A DNA stretch of 64,000 nt from Ekhidna sp964289745 (lineage in GTDB: Bacteria; Bacteroidota; Bacteroidia; Cytophagales; Cyclobacteriaceae): the NCBI GenBank assembly GCA_964289745.1, contig CAXYMM010000001.1:930001-994000 (forward strand), written 5' to 3'. The position numbers and the translations under genes are program-made. How positions within the stretch are numbered: position 1 is the stretch's first letter; each line of letters opens with the position of its first letter. Below the pieces are notes generated by a model. It saw only the letters and a list, made by a program, of their open reading frames with translations, did no database searches and was not told the DNA's origin. Of this stretch, positions 24,964 through 34,307 are shown piece after piece.

Positions 24964-27608
24964 AAAGGTTAATTATTCTAATTGTTACGATTGCATTATG
25001 CGCAAAAGTATCGGCTCAGATCGTCTTTGGTAGAACTCAGGAATCGTCAGCAGGATTAAACATCAACTATTCTAGCCCAAAGGAGTATAAAATTGCAGAT
25101 ATTACTGTTACGGGTGTACAGTACTTAGACAAAAACGCACTTGTTTCACTTTCTGGATTACGAGTTGGAGATAAAATCAAAGTGCCAGGAGATGAAATTA
25201 CCTCAGCAATAAAAAAACTTTGGAATCAAGGTATTATTTCCTCTGTCTCTATCTATGCTTCGAAGGTGGAGGGTGAGAAAATATGGCTTACAATTAAACT
25301 AACGGAGAGGCCTCGACTCACCAAAGTAGATATTATTGGAGTTAGCAAAACGCAGAAAGGAGAGATAGAAGAAAAAATAAAAGTGGTAAGAGGTAAGATG
25401 CTTACAGACGTTCTATCTAAAAATGCAGAATTGGCGGTTCAAAAATACTTGGAAAGCAAAGGCTTCCTCAATGCCAAAATCCAAATTTTGCAACAAACAG
25501 ATACCATACTTCGCAATAGTGCTCATTTAAAAATTATAATAGACAAAGGCCAGAAAGTAAAGATAAGAAACATCATTTTTGAGGGAAATGAACAAATAAC
25601 TTCAGCAAAACTTCGATCCAAGTTAAAGAAAACAGGTATGGGACTAAAATTCTCACTTCCTTCTACGGTTATTGAGAAAGTAGCAAAAACTTTATGGCCT
25701 ACAAACCTTATCAATGCGATTAAAGGAAGTAAAAAACTTTCTGAAGAAGAGACAAGAGAGTATTTAGCTACTCATGTCAACCTGAATTTTCTCAAATCAG
25801 CTAAGTATGTTGTAGAAGACTATGAAGCAGACAAAGAAAACCTAATCACCTTCTACAACTCAAAAGGCTACAGAGATGCAGAAATTTTGATGGATACGAC
25901 TTATAATATCAGCGATAGGTACATGAATGTTGAAATAAAGTTATACGAAGGGAATAAGTATTACTTTCGGAACATTTCATGGTCTGGAAATTATATCTAT
26001 ACTGATGAGCAATTAGCAAGAGTATTAGGAATAAAGAAAGGAGATGATTACGATCTAGAGCTTGTCAATAAAAAACTTAACTTTAATCCTCAAGGTGCAG
26101 ATGTTAGTTCACTCTATATGGATGATGGTTACCTGTTTTTTAACATCAATCCTGTGGAGGTAGCCGTTGTGAATGATTCTATAGATTTAGAAATGCGAAT
26201 GTATGAAGGTTCACAGGCTACTTTAAATAAAATCATAGTTAGCGGAAATGATAAGACCAACGACTATGTAATATTACGGCAGCTATGGACACAGCCAGGT
26301 GAAAAATTCAGACGATCAGATATTATCAGGACACAATCAGAGCTTTCTCAGTTAGGCTATTTCGACCCAGAAAAAATTAACCCCAACGTCGTGCCTGACC
26401 CAATCAATGAGACGGCCGATATTGAATGGCAACTTGAAGAGCGTTCTAATGACCAGATACAGCTATCCGGTGGCTGGGGGGGGAATTTTGGTCTTATAGG
26501 TACGCTAGGTGTTACGCTCAATAACTTCTCCGCACAAAATATTTTTAAACCCAAAAACTGGAGAGGCCTGCCTGTGGGAGATGGTCAAAGCCTGGGAGTT
26601 AATTTTCAGGCAAATGGTCGATCATTTCGGAGTCACTCAATCTCATTCCAAGAACCATGGTTAGGTGGAAGAAAACCTAACTCGTTGGGACTCAGTTATA
26701 GTCAGTCTACTCAAAGAATCATTGGCTCTGATAGAAAAGTTCGGGGTTATCTCAGAGTGACCGCAATCTCGACATCCCTTGGAAGAAGGGTGAAGTGGCC
26801 AGACGATTTCTTCGTATTAAGTACAGGGATTTCATATCAGCGGTACAACCTAAGGAACTTCACCAGCCGATCACTAGGTTTTAATACTGGCGATGCCAAC
26901 AGTTTTACCCTTAATACAACCATCGCCAGAAGATCTGTAAATAATCCGAGGTATCCTAGAAATGGCTCCGAGATATCACTTTCTGCATCCATGACTCCCC
27001 CTTATTCACTATTCAGAAATCTCGACTATGAAAATGCTGAACCACAAGAGCGTTACAAATGGTTAGAGTATCACAAATGGAACTTTGATAGCAAGTATTA
27101 TTTAACCCTTGCAGGCAATCTCGTACTCTCAGCCAGGGCACACTTTGGGTTTATTGGATCGTACTCTGACGAAGTGGGGGTTGGCCCATTCGAAAGATTC
27201 CAGTTAGGCGGTGATGGGCTAACTGGCCAGAATTTTCTTCTTGGTACAGATGTAATAGGACTAAGAGGGTATACCAATAATTCAATATCTCCCGTAGATT
27301 TAGAAACCAAAATTGAGGGGGGTACTATTTTTAATAAGTACGTAATGGAAGTGCGTTATCCAATATCACTTGAACAATATGCGACCATTTATGCGTTAGC
27401 CTTTGTGGAGGGCGGGAACAACTGGGATGATTTTGCTCGGTTCAACCCATATAATGTGAAAAAGTCTGCAGGGTTTGGTTTAAGAATATTTATGCCCGCA
27501 TTTGGTCTTATGGGAATCGACTGGGCGTATGGTTTTGATCGGCTAGATGGTGCGCTAGATAATTCAGGGCCACAGTTTCACTTCTCTATTGGTCAGCAAA
27601 TACGATAA
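24960..27608 (+). CDS. bamA: Outer-membrane protein assembly factor BamA
   Basis: 882 residues: signal peptide (RLIILIVTIALCAKVSAQ), five POTRA domains over about residues 45-430 (for example YKIADITVTGVQYLDKNALV and KVRIRNIIFEGN-like segments), then a 16-strand Omp85 barrel with the VGVGPFERFQLGGDGL and RGYTN motifs of strand-six loops, ending FHFSIGQQIR. A long POTRA 3 insertion is common in Bacteroidota. BamA inserts beta-barrel proteins into the outer membrane. It is followed at 6 bases by two Skp-type chaperones, the classic arrangement. Confidence 0.96.
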   Translation: MKRLIILIVTIALCAKVSAQIVFGRTQESSAGLNINYSSPKEYKIADITVTGVQYLDKNALVSLSGLRVGDKIKVPGDEITSAIKKLWNQGIISSVSIYASKVEGEKIWLTIKLTERPRLTKVDIIGVSKTQKGEIEEKIKVVRGKMLTDVLSKNAELAVQKYLESKGFLNAKIQILQQTDTILRNSAHLKIIIDKGQKVKIRNIIFEGNEQITSAKLRSKLKKTGMGLKFSLPSTVIEKVAKTLWPTNLINAIKGSKKLSEEETREYLATHVNLNFLKSAKYVVEDYEADKENLITFYNSKGYRDAEILMDTTYNISDRYMNVEIKLYEGNKYYFRNISWSGNYIYTDEQLARVLGIKKGDDYDLELVNKKLNFNPQGADVSSLYMDDGYLFFNINPVEVAVVNDSIDLEMRMYEGSQATLNKIIVSGNDKTNDYVILRQLWTQPGEKFRRSDIIRTQSELSQLGYFDPEKINPNVVPDPINETADIEWQLEERSNDQIQLSGGWGGNFGLIGTLGVTLNNFSAQNIFKPKNWRGLPVGDGQSLGVNFQANGRSFRSHSISFQEPWLGGRKPNSLGLSYSQSTQRIIGSDRKVRGYLRVTAISTSLGRRVKWPDDFFVLSTGISYQRYNLRNFTSRSLGFNTGDANSFTLNTTIARRSVNNPRYPRNGSEISLSASMTPPYSLFRNLDYENAEPQERYKWLEYHKWNFDSKYYLTLAGNLVLSARAHFGFIGSYSDEVGVGPFERFQLGGDGLTGQNFLLGTDVIGLRGYTNNSISPVDLETKIEGGTIFNKYVMEVRYPISLEQYATIYALAFVEGGNNWDDFARFNPYNVKKSAGFGLRIFMPAFGLMGIDWAYGFDRLDGALDNSGPQFHFSIGQQIR

Positions 27609-27614
27609 CTTCAA

Positions 27615-28148
27615 ATGAAAAAGTTACTAGCTATCATCTTGGGTCTATTTATCATAAAGCTTACTTTTGCACAGAAATTTGGGTATGTCGATACGCAATA
27701 TATTTTGAATGAAATGTCTGAGTATAGCGATGCGCAGGCAGAAATCAACAAACTAGCCAAAGGATGGGAACAAGAAATCCAGGAGCTTTATCAAAAGGTA
27801 GAGCAAATGGAAGTAGAGCTAAGAGCTGAGGAAGTACTCCTAACGAAAGAAATGTGGGAAGAACGAAATGCAGAAATTGAACGAAACTGGCGGGAAGTGA
27901 AGGAATACCAACAATCCATTTTCGGATTTGAGGGACTATACTTTTTAAAGAAAAAAGAACTAATAAAGCCCGTTCAAGATCGAGTATTTGAAGCCGTAGA
28001 ACGTGTAGCAAAAAATAACCGATTGCAGATTGTTTTTGATAAATCTGGCGATTTAGTGATGATTTATACCGATCCTATCCATGATTACACGGATTTTGTT
28101 CTTGAAAACTTAGGATTGGTAGAAAATCAAAGTGCACGAAACAATTAA
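27615..28148 (+). CDS. OmpH/Skp family periplasmic chaperone (first copy)
   Basis: 177 residues with a signal peptide (KLLAIILGLFIIKLTFAQ) followed by KFGYVDTQYILNEMSEY, the Skp N-terminal strand, and a long charged coiled coil (residues ~45-115). It has the short closing strand LQIVFDKSGDLVMIYTDP. Skp trimers hold unfolded outer-membrane proteins in the periplasm on the way to BamA. It is unusually rich in Trp/Glu in the coiled coil compared with the second copy. Confidence 0.92.
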   Translation: MKKLLAIILGLFIIKLTFAQKFGYVDTQYILNEMSEYSDAQAEINKLAKGWEQEIQELYQKVEQMEVELRAEEVLLTKEMWEERNAEIERNWREVKEYQQSIFGFEGLYFLKKKELIKPVQDRVFEAVERVAKNNRLQIVFDKSGDLVMIYTDPIHDYTDFVLENLGLVENQSARNN

Positions 28149-28209
28149 GCATAGTTATTGAAATGAATGAACCAAACTGGACGAAAGTCCACCCGATAAA
28201 TTAAAAATT

Positions 28210-28740
28210 ATGAAAGCGAAAATTTTACTAAGTACATTATGTGCATTTGTTGGCCTTGGACTCATGGCTCAAATGAAAGTTGGATATACCAATATTGAAT
28301 ATGTTTTAAGTGTGATGCCAGAGGCTAAGCAAATAGAGAGCGAACTGGCGGCATATGAAAAGCAACTCTCCAGCCAGCTAGAGTCTAAATACAAAGACTA
28401 CCAGACGAAAGTAGGAGACTATCAGCAAAATGCTGAATCTTATACCGACGTAGTAAGAGCAGATAAAGAAAGCGAAATCGTAAATCTTCAATCCTCTATT
28501 CAGGAATTTGAAAAAAACGCACAAAACTCTCTTTTAAATAAGAGAAATCAATTGTTGCAACCAGCTTTTGAGAAAATAGGGGTCGCAATCGAGCAAGTAG
28601 CAAAAGAAAGCGCTTACACTCATGTTCTTAATATGACGGCAAATGGTCAGAGCATCCTTTTGTATGCAAGAGAAGAGGATGATGTAACAGGGTCTGTCCT
28701 TAAAAAACTTGGCATTGATGCTCCCACTTCAGACAATTAA
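28210..28740 (+). CDS. OmpH/Skp family periplasmic chaperone (second copy)
   Basis: 176 residues with a signal peptide (KILLSTLCAFVGLGLMAQ), then MKVGYTNIEYVLSVMPEAK, a coiled coil of Gln/Glu/Lys character (~45-115) and the closing strand YTHVLNMTANGQSILLYARE. It is a paralogue of the preceding gene. Bacteroidota usually carry this pair behind bamA. A terminator follows at 28773; murI, which often comes next in relatives, is not present here. Confidence 0.93.
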   Translation: MKAKILLSTLCAFVGLGLMAQMKVGYTNIEYVLSVMPEAKQIESELAAYEKQLSSQLESKYKDYQTKVGDYQQNAESYTDVVRADKESEIVNLQSSIQEFEKNAQNSLLNKRNQLLQPAFEKIGVAIEQVAKESAYTHVLNMTANGQSILLYAREEDDVTGSVLKKLGIDAPTSDN

Positions 28741-28772
28741 TATACCCATCAAAATACGCACTTAACTAACTC

Positions 28773-28803
28773 AAGGCTCTTCCTCAAAAGGAAGGGCTTT
28801 TTT
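28773..28803. terminator. Terminator of the bamA-skp operon (possibly bidirectional)
   Basis: AAGGCTCTTCCT pairs with AGGAAGGGCTTT over a 4-base loop and is followed by a T-run. It lies between the converging skp and chrA genes and could serve both. Confidence 0.9.
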
Positions 28804-29983
28804 ATGATATTAAAATGCCAAGCAGAAGACCTGCCAACACGATAATAGGAGCTGGAAACTTGGTAAAAAGAAGCGTTGCTACTGTGCCTAACATTAGAGC
28901 GTAATTAATAATAGACGGCTTCATAGGCATGAACAAAAGAAAAGTAGCGGCAATTACCATCCCAGCACTTACGGCCGTAACCCCTTCCAAAGAAGCTTTC
29001 ACAAGCCGATATTTTTTTAATTGCTCCCAAAAGCGAATCACAAAAAAGATCAAAAAGGTTCCTGGCAAGAAAATACCAAATGACGCCATAATCGCACCGA
29101 ATACACGACCACCTATTCCCATATTCGCTATACTCAGCGCACCAACATAGGCACTGAATGAAAAGGTGGGGCCAGGAATGGCCTGTACCACCCCATATCC
29201 ATTGATAAATTCCTGCTTGGATAGAAGTTGTTTAAACTCAACGAACTCTGTATAAAGCAAAGGGACAAGCACCTGTCCACCTCCAAATATGAGACTTCCG
29301 TTTCGGTAAAAATTTTCCAAGATCAAAATAGGCTGAAAACGAGTAATACCACCCAAAATGGCGATAGCTATGAATACTACACCCCATAAAATAAGGTTGG
29401 ACCAGTTGATTTGGATACGTTCTTTTTCTTCTAGCGGTAATCCCTTGTACTTCCAACTGGTGGTCAAACCGCCAAGTATAATTAAGAATGGGAATGCCCA
29501 AGGAGTTTTGAATACATAAGAGGCTATTGCTGAAACCAGCATGAGGGCAAAGCCTATTTGTGATTTAATGACCTTTATACAAATTTGGTAGGATGAGTAT
29601 GCAACAATCCCAACCGCCACAGGTTCTACAAACCGCAAAAAATTGAGTGAAATATTCATCTCTTGGGCTGTGCCGACAAGTATTGCAAAAGTGGTCATAA
29701 TCGCAACGGCAGGAAGCATCCATACCAGTAGCGTTAAATACGCAAGGTTTGGTCCCCCCATTTTATACCCCAATGAAGTAATTGTTTGTGTAGAAGTAGG
29801 ACCAGGGAGTACCTGACACAGTGCGTACAATTCGATCAAATCATCTTCTGAGAGATAGGCTCTTTTTGTGACCAAAAGATTCAAAAACATCCCAAAATGC
29901 CCCTGCGGTCCACCGAAAGCTGTAAAGGATAGAATAGAGACGTCTCGAAGAAAAATGATATTTCTAACCCTTCGAATCGACAC
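28802..29983 (-). CDS. chrA: Chromate transporter ChrA
   Basis: 393 residues, a two-domain (long-chain) CHR protein. Each half begins with the family motif: FTAFGGPQGHFGMFLNLLVT near residue 20 and FGGGQVLVPLLYTEFVE near 235. LPGPTSTQTITSLGYKMGG and IPGPTFSFSAYVGALS are the paired proline-rich segments. About ten hydrophobic segments are visible. CHR proteins export chromate or related oxyanions. It is translated 2 bases after the oxygenase gene, so the two are in one operon, though their functional link is unclear. Confidence 0.93.
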   Translation of the reverse strand: MSIRRVRNIIFLRDVSILSFTAFGGPQGHFGMFLNLLVTKRAYLSEDDLIELYALCQVLPGPTSTQTITSLGYKMGGPNLAYLTLLVWMLPAVAIMTTFAILVGTAQEMNISLNFLRFVEPVAVGIVAYSSYQICIKVIKSQIGFALMLVSAIASYVFKTPWAFPFLIILGGLTTSWKYKGLPLEEKERIQINWSNLILWGVVFIAIAILGGITRFQPILILENFYRNGSLIFGGGQVLVPLLYTEFVEFKQLLSKQEFINGYGVVQAIPGPTFSFSAYVGALSIANMGIGGRVFGAIMASFGIFLPGTFLIFFVIRFWEQLKKYRLVKASLEGVTAVSAGMVIAATFLLFMPMKPSIINYALMLGTVATLLFTKFPAPIIVLAGLLLGILIS

Positions 29984-29985
29984 TA

Positions 29986-30942
29986 TTACGCCTTTAATCC
30001 AATTTCTCTTAAACGCTCGTCGAGGAACGCTCCTGCGGTAATATCTTCAGACTGCTTTGGGGGGTCTGTATCAATGCAATGCGGAAGACATGTCAAATCC
30101 ATCTCTGAAATAGGGTGCAAGAAAAAAAGAGTAAAATACCTGAAGGTCTGCATCAATGCTTTAAGAGAATTAACCACTTTGTGAATAGTAGACTTCAGCT
30201 TTTTATTTGTAAGGCGTTTTAGCATATCCCCTACGTTCACAACTATTTTATCTGGGAGGGCTGTAATCGGAATCCATTTTCCATCTCTTCTCAGCATTTC
30301 TAACCCATCAGCGCTTGCACCCATTGGCAGGGTAATGAGATTGATGTCTCCATGCGCTGCTGCGCAAACCACATCGTCATCAATTTTGTCTGAGTCCTCA
30401 TTGGGGAAGTAGTAAATTAGCCTTTTAATACTGTTCCCTTTTCTAACCTTATCCTTAAAGTATTTTTCTAGAAGTTGCATGTAGAGCGCAAGAACTCGCA
30501 ACATGTATATGCCCACTTTGAGTAAAGTATTATACTCCTCAATAGTGACCGAAGCAAATCTTGGTAACTCTTCTGACCAAATGTTCTTGGGGTAATCTAG
30601 GCGCATATTTTCACTTGGCTGACCTAAATGATAAAATTCTTTCAAATCCCCCGTATTTCTTGCTTTTTCTTTCCCTTTGCTAAGGTATCCTCGTTTTCCT
30701 GCCAATTCTGGATGCTCATATTTTTGCTTTACCCCATCAGGAAGGTCAAAAAATTCATCAATACTACTGTACAATTTTTCGCTCAGATTGTCAGATAAGT
30801 CATGATTCTTTCTGGAAAAAAAGCTGATATTGGTGAAGGCATCCCCGAGTGTTTGAACGAACTCCAGCTTTTTTCTTGGGCTTCCGTTGGTAAAGTCTGC
30901 CAATTCTAGTGAGGGTATCTGATCGTATAATGTTTCAGCCAT
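29986..30942 (-). CDS. 2-oxoglutarate/Fe(II) oxygenase, isopenicillin-N-synthase family, with altered RxS motif
   Basis: 318 residues. An N-terminal DIOX_N region (IPSLELADF; RKNHDLSDNLSEKL) precedes the double-stranded beta-helix. Iron ligands are H and D in AAHGDINLITL and the distal H in LKSTIHKVVN. The cosubstrate motif, normally R-Y-S followed by a hydrophobic residue and P, reads RYFTLFFLHPISEMDLTCLP, so the serine of RxS is lost. The expected 'ENAKKPRYSIPFF'-like segment before it is also changed. The enzyme may use another cosubstrate mode or be weakened. It has a canonical C-terminal DITAGAFLDERLREIGLK. It reads into chrA. Confidence 0.85.
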   Translation of the reverse strand: MAETLYDQIPSLELADFTNGSPRKKLEFVQTLGDAFTNISFFSRKNHDLSDNLSEKLYSSIDEFFDLPDGVKQKYEHPELAGKRGYLSKGKEKARNTGDLKEFYHLGQPSENMRLDYPKNIWSEELPRFASVTIEEYNTLLKVGIYMLRVLALYMQLLEKYFKDKVRKGNSIKRLIYYFPNEDSDKIDDDVVCAAAHGDINLITLPMGASADGLEMLRRDGKWIPITALPDKIVVNVGDMLKRLTNKKLKSTIHKVVNSLKALMQTFRYFTLFFLHPISEMDLTCLPHCIDTDPPKQSEDITAGAFLDERLREIGLKA

Positions 30943-31000
30943 CTTTGCTGTTGGGTTATGACTTTACAATTTAATTTAGATTGGACATTCAGTAGTAAAA

Positions 31001-31678
31001 TCAACTCAAAATACTTCTCAAAACTTCAAGCGATTTTGGTTTTGGGATTTGCATATGGTGAATATAATAAGATAAGATAGCATCCAATATTTCGTTTCTT
31101 AATGTTGCATTCAATTGGAATGTGGTATCGTAGGGCTCCTGCAACATTTTTTCCGTAATAGAATGAATTTTACTGGAAGGTGCCAGTTGATTGATGGTGC
31201 TAAAAATATGCTCGGCATTCTCAATCTCAAAGCCTAGATATCGCGCAAGCTTCAACAAGAACTGAATATGAAAATTCGAAACTTTATTTCCAATTCTATC
31301 AAATGAATGAATGGAAGACTCTGCAAAATTGTATAGCGAGGGATTTGAGGAGGATTCGGACGACAACAGTTTAGCGAACACTTCGGAAAGGAATAAGGTA
31401 ATAGTGCTTTTATAAAGATCTTGATGAATGGAGTGAAGTATGATGTGATTTTTGAACTCGGCTATACGCTGTAAATTTCGCGATTCTTTCACATATAATA
31501 CCAAGTCTAAAATTGAGAAGGGTTGAAAATGACCAATGCTTTTTTTCGAACTTTGGCTTCGAATAGAGTTGACGATATAAGAGCCAAGTCCATAGTCCTT
31601 TGTATAAATTTTGACTATAATAGACGTTTCTCCATACTTAATATAGCTCAAAACGATGCCTTTGGACTTTATAACCAT
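31001..31678 (-). CDS. recO: DNA repair protein RecO
   Basis: 225 residues: N-terminal OB fold (KSKGIVLSYIKYGETSIIVK IY-type strand pair), then a helical domain with LFLSEVFAKLLSSESSSNPS and FHIQFLLKLARYLGFEIEN. The zinc-finger cysteines of many RecO proteins are missing, as is common in Bacteroidota. It acts with RecF/RecR to load RecA at gaps. The gene follows porZ by one base, an arrangement shared by many Bacteroidota. Confidence 0.88.
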   Translation of the reverse strand: MVIKSKGIVLSYIKYGETSIIVKIYTKDYGLGSYIVNSIRSQSSKKSIGHFQPFSILDLVLYVKESRNLQRIAEFKNHIILHSIHQDLYKSTITLFLSEVFAKLLSSESSSNPSLYNFAESSIHSFDRIGNKVSNFHIQFLLKLARYLGFEIENAEHIFSTINQLAPSSKIHSITEKMLQEPYDTTFQLNATLRNEILDAILSYYIHHMQIPKPKSLEVLRSILS

Positions 31679-31679
31679 G

Positions 31680-33860
31680 CTATCTGACCACGGCTAGTTT
31701 TCCTACAAAAGTGTCTTCTCTGTTATCTGAAATACTAAAGAAGTAATAAATACCTGTAACAACGCGGCTACCCCTATTATTTCGTAAATCCCACGAAGCA
31801 GTTCCTCCATTTGCTTGGACTTTTGCTACTAAATTTCCGTTTATGTCGGTGATGGTAACTTGAGCATTATTAGCCAGCCCCGATAGTCCAACTACACCTT
31901 GATACTCTGGCCTTACTGGATTTGGGAAGATTTTGACGTTCATGTGAGAACTAGACCCTAGTGATGAAACACTTCGATAGGACACTAAACCTTTGGCTGT
32001 TGCGATGAATATCTCACCATTCGCTTCATTATAAGTCAAATCAAGCACCTGATTGGAAGGGATTGGACTATTCGATATGTTGAATAAAGCAACTTGCTCC
32101 GATGTATTTTCGTCAAAAACCCACAGTCCACGATTGGTTCCGAACCATACTCGATTTCCTCCGTCGGTCGCAATGGAATTAATTTTCTCCTTTTCAAATA
32201 AAATACGATTTTCAAATGTGGGAATTGACACTTCCGAATTGAGTAAGATGAGAGAAGCATAGGGAAGCAATGCAGGCCCTTGGTCAGTAGCCAGCCAGGC
32301 ATTGTCTTCTACACTCAAATCAAAGTCTATAATAGACGCAGGAATACCATCAGCTTTACTGAGTTGAGCTACATTGTTTTCATTCACATCAAAGACCGAA
32401 ATGGTACCCATAGCTGTGAGCATCCAGACAACCCCACGCTCCGATACCTTTACCTGCTTGAAATTTCTACCTAGCATCTGTGCATTTGAATAAGAATTCC
32501 ATTCTCCAGATGGAAAAAGAAGGTGTAGCGGCTGATCACCAAAACCTGTAAGCAGTATACCTTCCGTTACTTCTATACTTGTGAGCACAGTGTCCAAAGC
32601 AGTATCGCTATTGGGTATATCTTTTATAATTCCTGCCCCCTCTATGTAGAGACCATCACCTATTGAGGTAAAATAGTGTTTATTTTTAAATACTCCTACG
32701 TCTGAAACATTCGTAAACCCTTCAATCGATTGATTCTCCCAACTTCCATCAGAGAACAGTGAGTATTCAATTACTTGCTCAGAACCATCATAACTAAGGG
32801 CATTGGGAGCATAGAAGGCATAAACCTGATTTTCCACAATTTTTATCTTGTAAAAATCATCTCGTATAGGCCCTTTTGGTGAGAGCGGGATCCCTTCCTC
32901 ATCTAACAGTCCAAGGGTTTCAGTTCCAATTACTACGTTACCAAACATATCTAAAGCAAGATCATTTATTGTGGTTGCTTTAGTAGACAAGATCATTTCA
33001 AAAAAATTACCGTTCAACTCATAAATAAGACCCCTGACTGACGTGAAAAGCCTATCTTGGATAGAAATTAAGTTGCGACTCTCTGTCGGCAATTCTATAC
33101 CGCTATCAACCCAACTTCTTCCACTTAGTCTTAGAAGCCTAGTATTATTTAAGGCGTATAATCCTGTTTCTGAATGAACTAACTGATCTACTGTGGAGGT
33201 ACCAGAGAATTGCTTCCAATTATTGAAATCAAGAAGGTTATCTGTCAGGTTTCCAACCTGTATTCCTTCTTTTGTGAGCACAAAAATAGAGTCGTCTCGG
33301 ATCAAAATATCCTCCGCGACCGCATCAACTCCATTAGTGCCAATTTGCAAAAAATTAGCACTAATTTCTGCCCTTATTAAATCAATGACAATTATTCCAA
33401 AGTCTGAAGCTAAGTAAGCGTTACTTCCTTTAATGAAGATTTTATTGATTGTTTTGCCACGATTCAAATTAGATGTGGCAATAGCTGTAAGCCCGATCGT
33501 TTCATTTTCGAATATTAAATCAATGATGCCTGATTTGTACCCCAGAATAAGCACGTTAATGGAAGTAGAATATGCCATGGCGGTGACCCCAATATCGGAT
33601 AACCCATCTATTTTAGAGAGCTTTCTTGTTTCGCCAGTAACAAAATCATAAGAAAAAAATCCGTTCTCTGCGGCACAGAACACTTTCGTTTCTGTTTCTT
33701 GCATTACCTGAATATTTTTATAATTAAAGTGTGTTCTCCAAGTACCTATCGCAATGTCTTGCCCCAGAGCGGGTAAAAACAAAAATAAGCTAAGAGCCAT
33801 TAGCCAATGCTTCTCAAAAATAAGATCTAAAAGTGGCTTTATAAAGACAATTTTTTTCAC
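31680..33860 (-). CDS. porZ: Type IX secretion system protein PorZ (beta-propeller)
   Basis: 726 residues: signal peptide (ALSLFLFLPALGQ), then two seven-bladed propeller-like regions built of YYF-type repeats such as TKVFCAAENGFFSYD, RVWFGTNRGLWVFDE and GEIFIATAKGLVSY. It ends with a T9SS C-terminal domain (MNVKIFPNPVRPEYQG, WDLRNNRGSRVVTGIYYF). PorZ is part of the cell-surface attachment complex and delivers anionic LPS to the PorU sortase. The CTD makes it a T9SS cargo itself. It is read with recO. Together with porQ it shows an active T9SS in this organism. Confidence 0.9.
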   Translation of the reverse strand: MKKIVFIKPLLDLIFEKHWLMALSLFLFLPALGQDIAIGTWRTHFNYKNIQVMQETETKVFCAAENGFFSYDFVTGETRKLSKIDGLSDIGVTAMAYSTSINVLILGYKSGIIDLIFENETIGLTAIATSNLNRGKTINKIFIKGSNAYLASDFGIIVIDLIRAEISANFLQIGTNGVDAVAEDILIRDDSIFVLTKEGIQVGNLTDNLLDFNNWKQFSGTSTVDQLVHSETGLYALNNTRLLRLSGRSWVDSGIELPTESRNLISIQDRLFTSVRGLIYELNGNFFEMILSTKATTINDLALDMFGNVVIGTETLGLLDEEGIPLSPKGPIRDDFYKIKIVENQVYAFYAPNALSYDGSEQVIEYSLFSDGSWENQSIEGFTNVSDVGVFKNKHYFTSIGDGLYIEGAGIIKDIPNSDTALDTVLTSIEVTEGILLTGFGDQPLHLLFPSGEWNSYSNAQMLGRNFKQVKVSERGVVWMLTAMGTISVFDVNENNVAQLSKADGIPASIIDFDLSVEDNAWLATDQGPALLPYASLILLNSEVSIPTFENRILFEKEKINSIATDGGNRVWFGTNRGLWVFDENTSEQVALFNISNSPIPSNQVLDLTYNEANGEIFIATAKGLVSYRSVSSLGSSSHMNVKIFPNPVRPEYQGVVGLSGLANNAQVTITDINGNLVAKVQANGGTASWDLRNNRGSRVVTGIYYFFSISDNREDTFVGKLAVVR

Positions 33861-33888
33861 TTAAAACTATTGTTTGATCTAGTTACGT

Positions 33889-34300
33889 CTACGTGATTAG
33901 GTCATTTCCACACTTCATGCATACGGCATGAGCCTTTGCAAGGTACTCAGCAATGACCGTAATGGTGTCCAGTGGCGAGAAAGGGCTTCCTTAAAACCCG
34001 TTTCTAGTCCCTTAAGAATTATTCACCTTCCCTCATTAGCTGGCGTTTCCGTCTCTGAGTAAAGTATCATTTCCAAGAGTTAGAAAAATGGAGTTGATAG
34101 AAGACTCCGTATGCGAAATGATTTTCTTTTTGTTGTATCGCTTATCAATCATTGACTTGAATATTCCTGCTTGCTATTGTGCTAAGAGCGCCCGATTCGA
34201 CCTTCTGATTAACTCCTCCGTTTTTCTGGAAAACATAGAGCCGAAAACTACCTCCATCTGGACTGCCCTTCTACGTATCTCATTTCCTATTCTAAGTCCC
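33889..34300 (-). pseudogene. Broken thymidine kinase gene (tdk)
   Basis: On the minus strand the Tdk sequence is recognisable in pieces. VQMEVVFGSMFSRKTEELIR, then RSNRAL, matches the P-loop region (GSMFSGKTEELIRR, here G to R). After a stop (TAG) it continues QAGIFKSMIDKRYNKKKIIS, then HTESSINS (the IFKPxIDxRY region). After a frame change come GSPFSPLDTITVIAEYLAKA and HAVCMKCGN, the zinc-binding C-terminal segment. At least one nonsense codon and two frame changes are present and the middle part is lost. The P-loop glycine is gone too. An antisense open frame at 34088-34354 on the plus strand is only its shadow. Confidence 0.85.
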
Positions 34301-34307
34301 GCAAATA

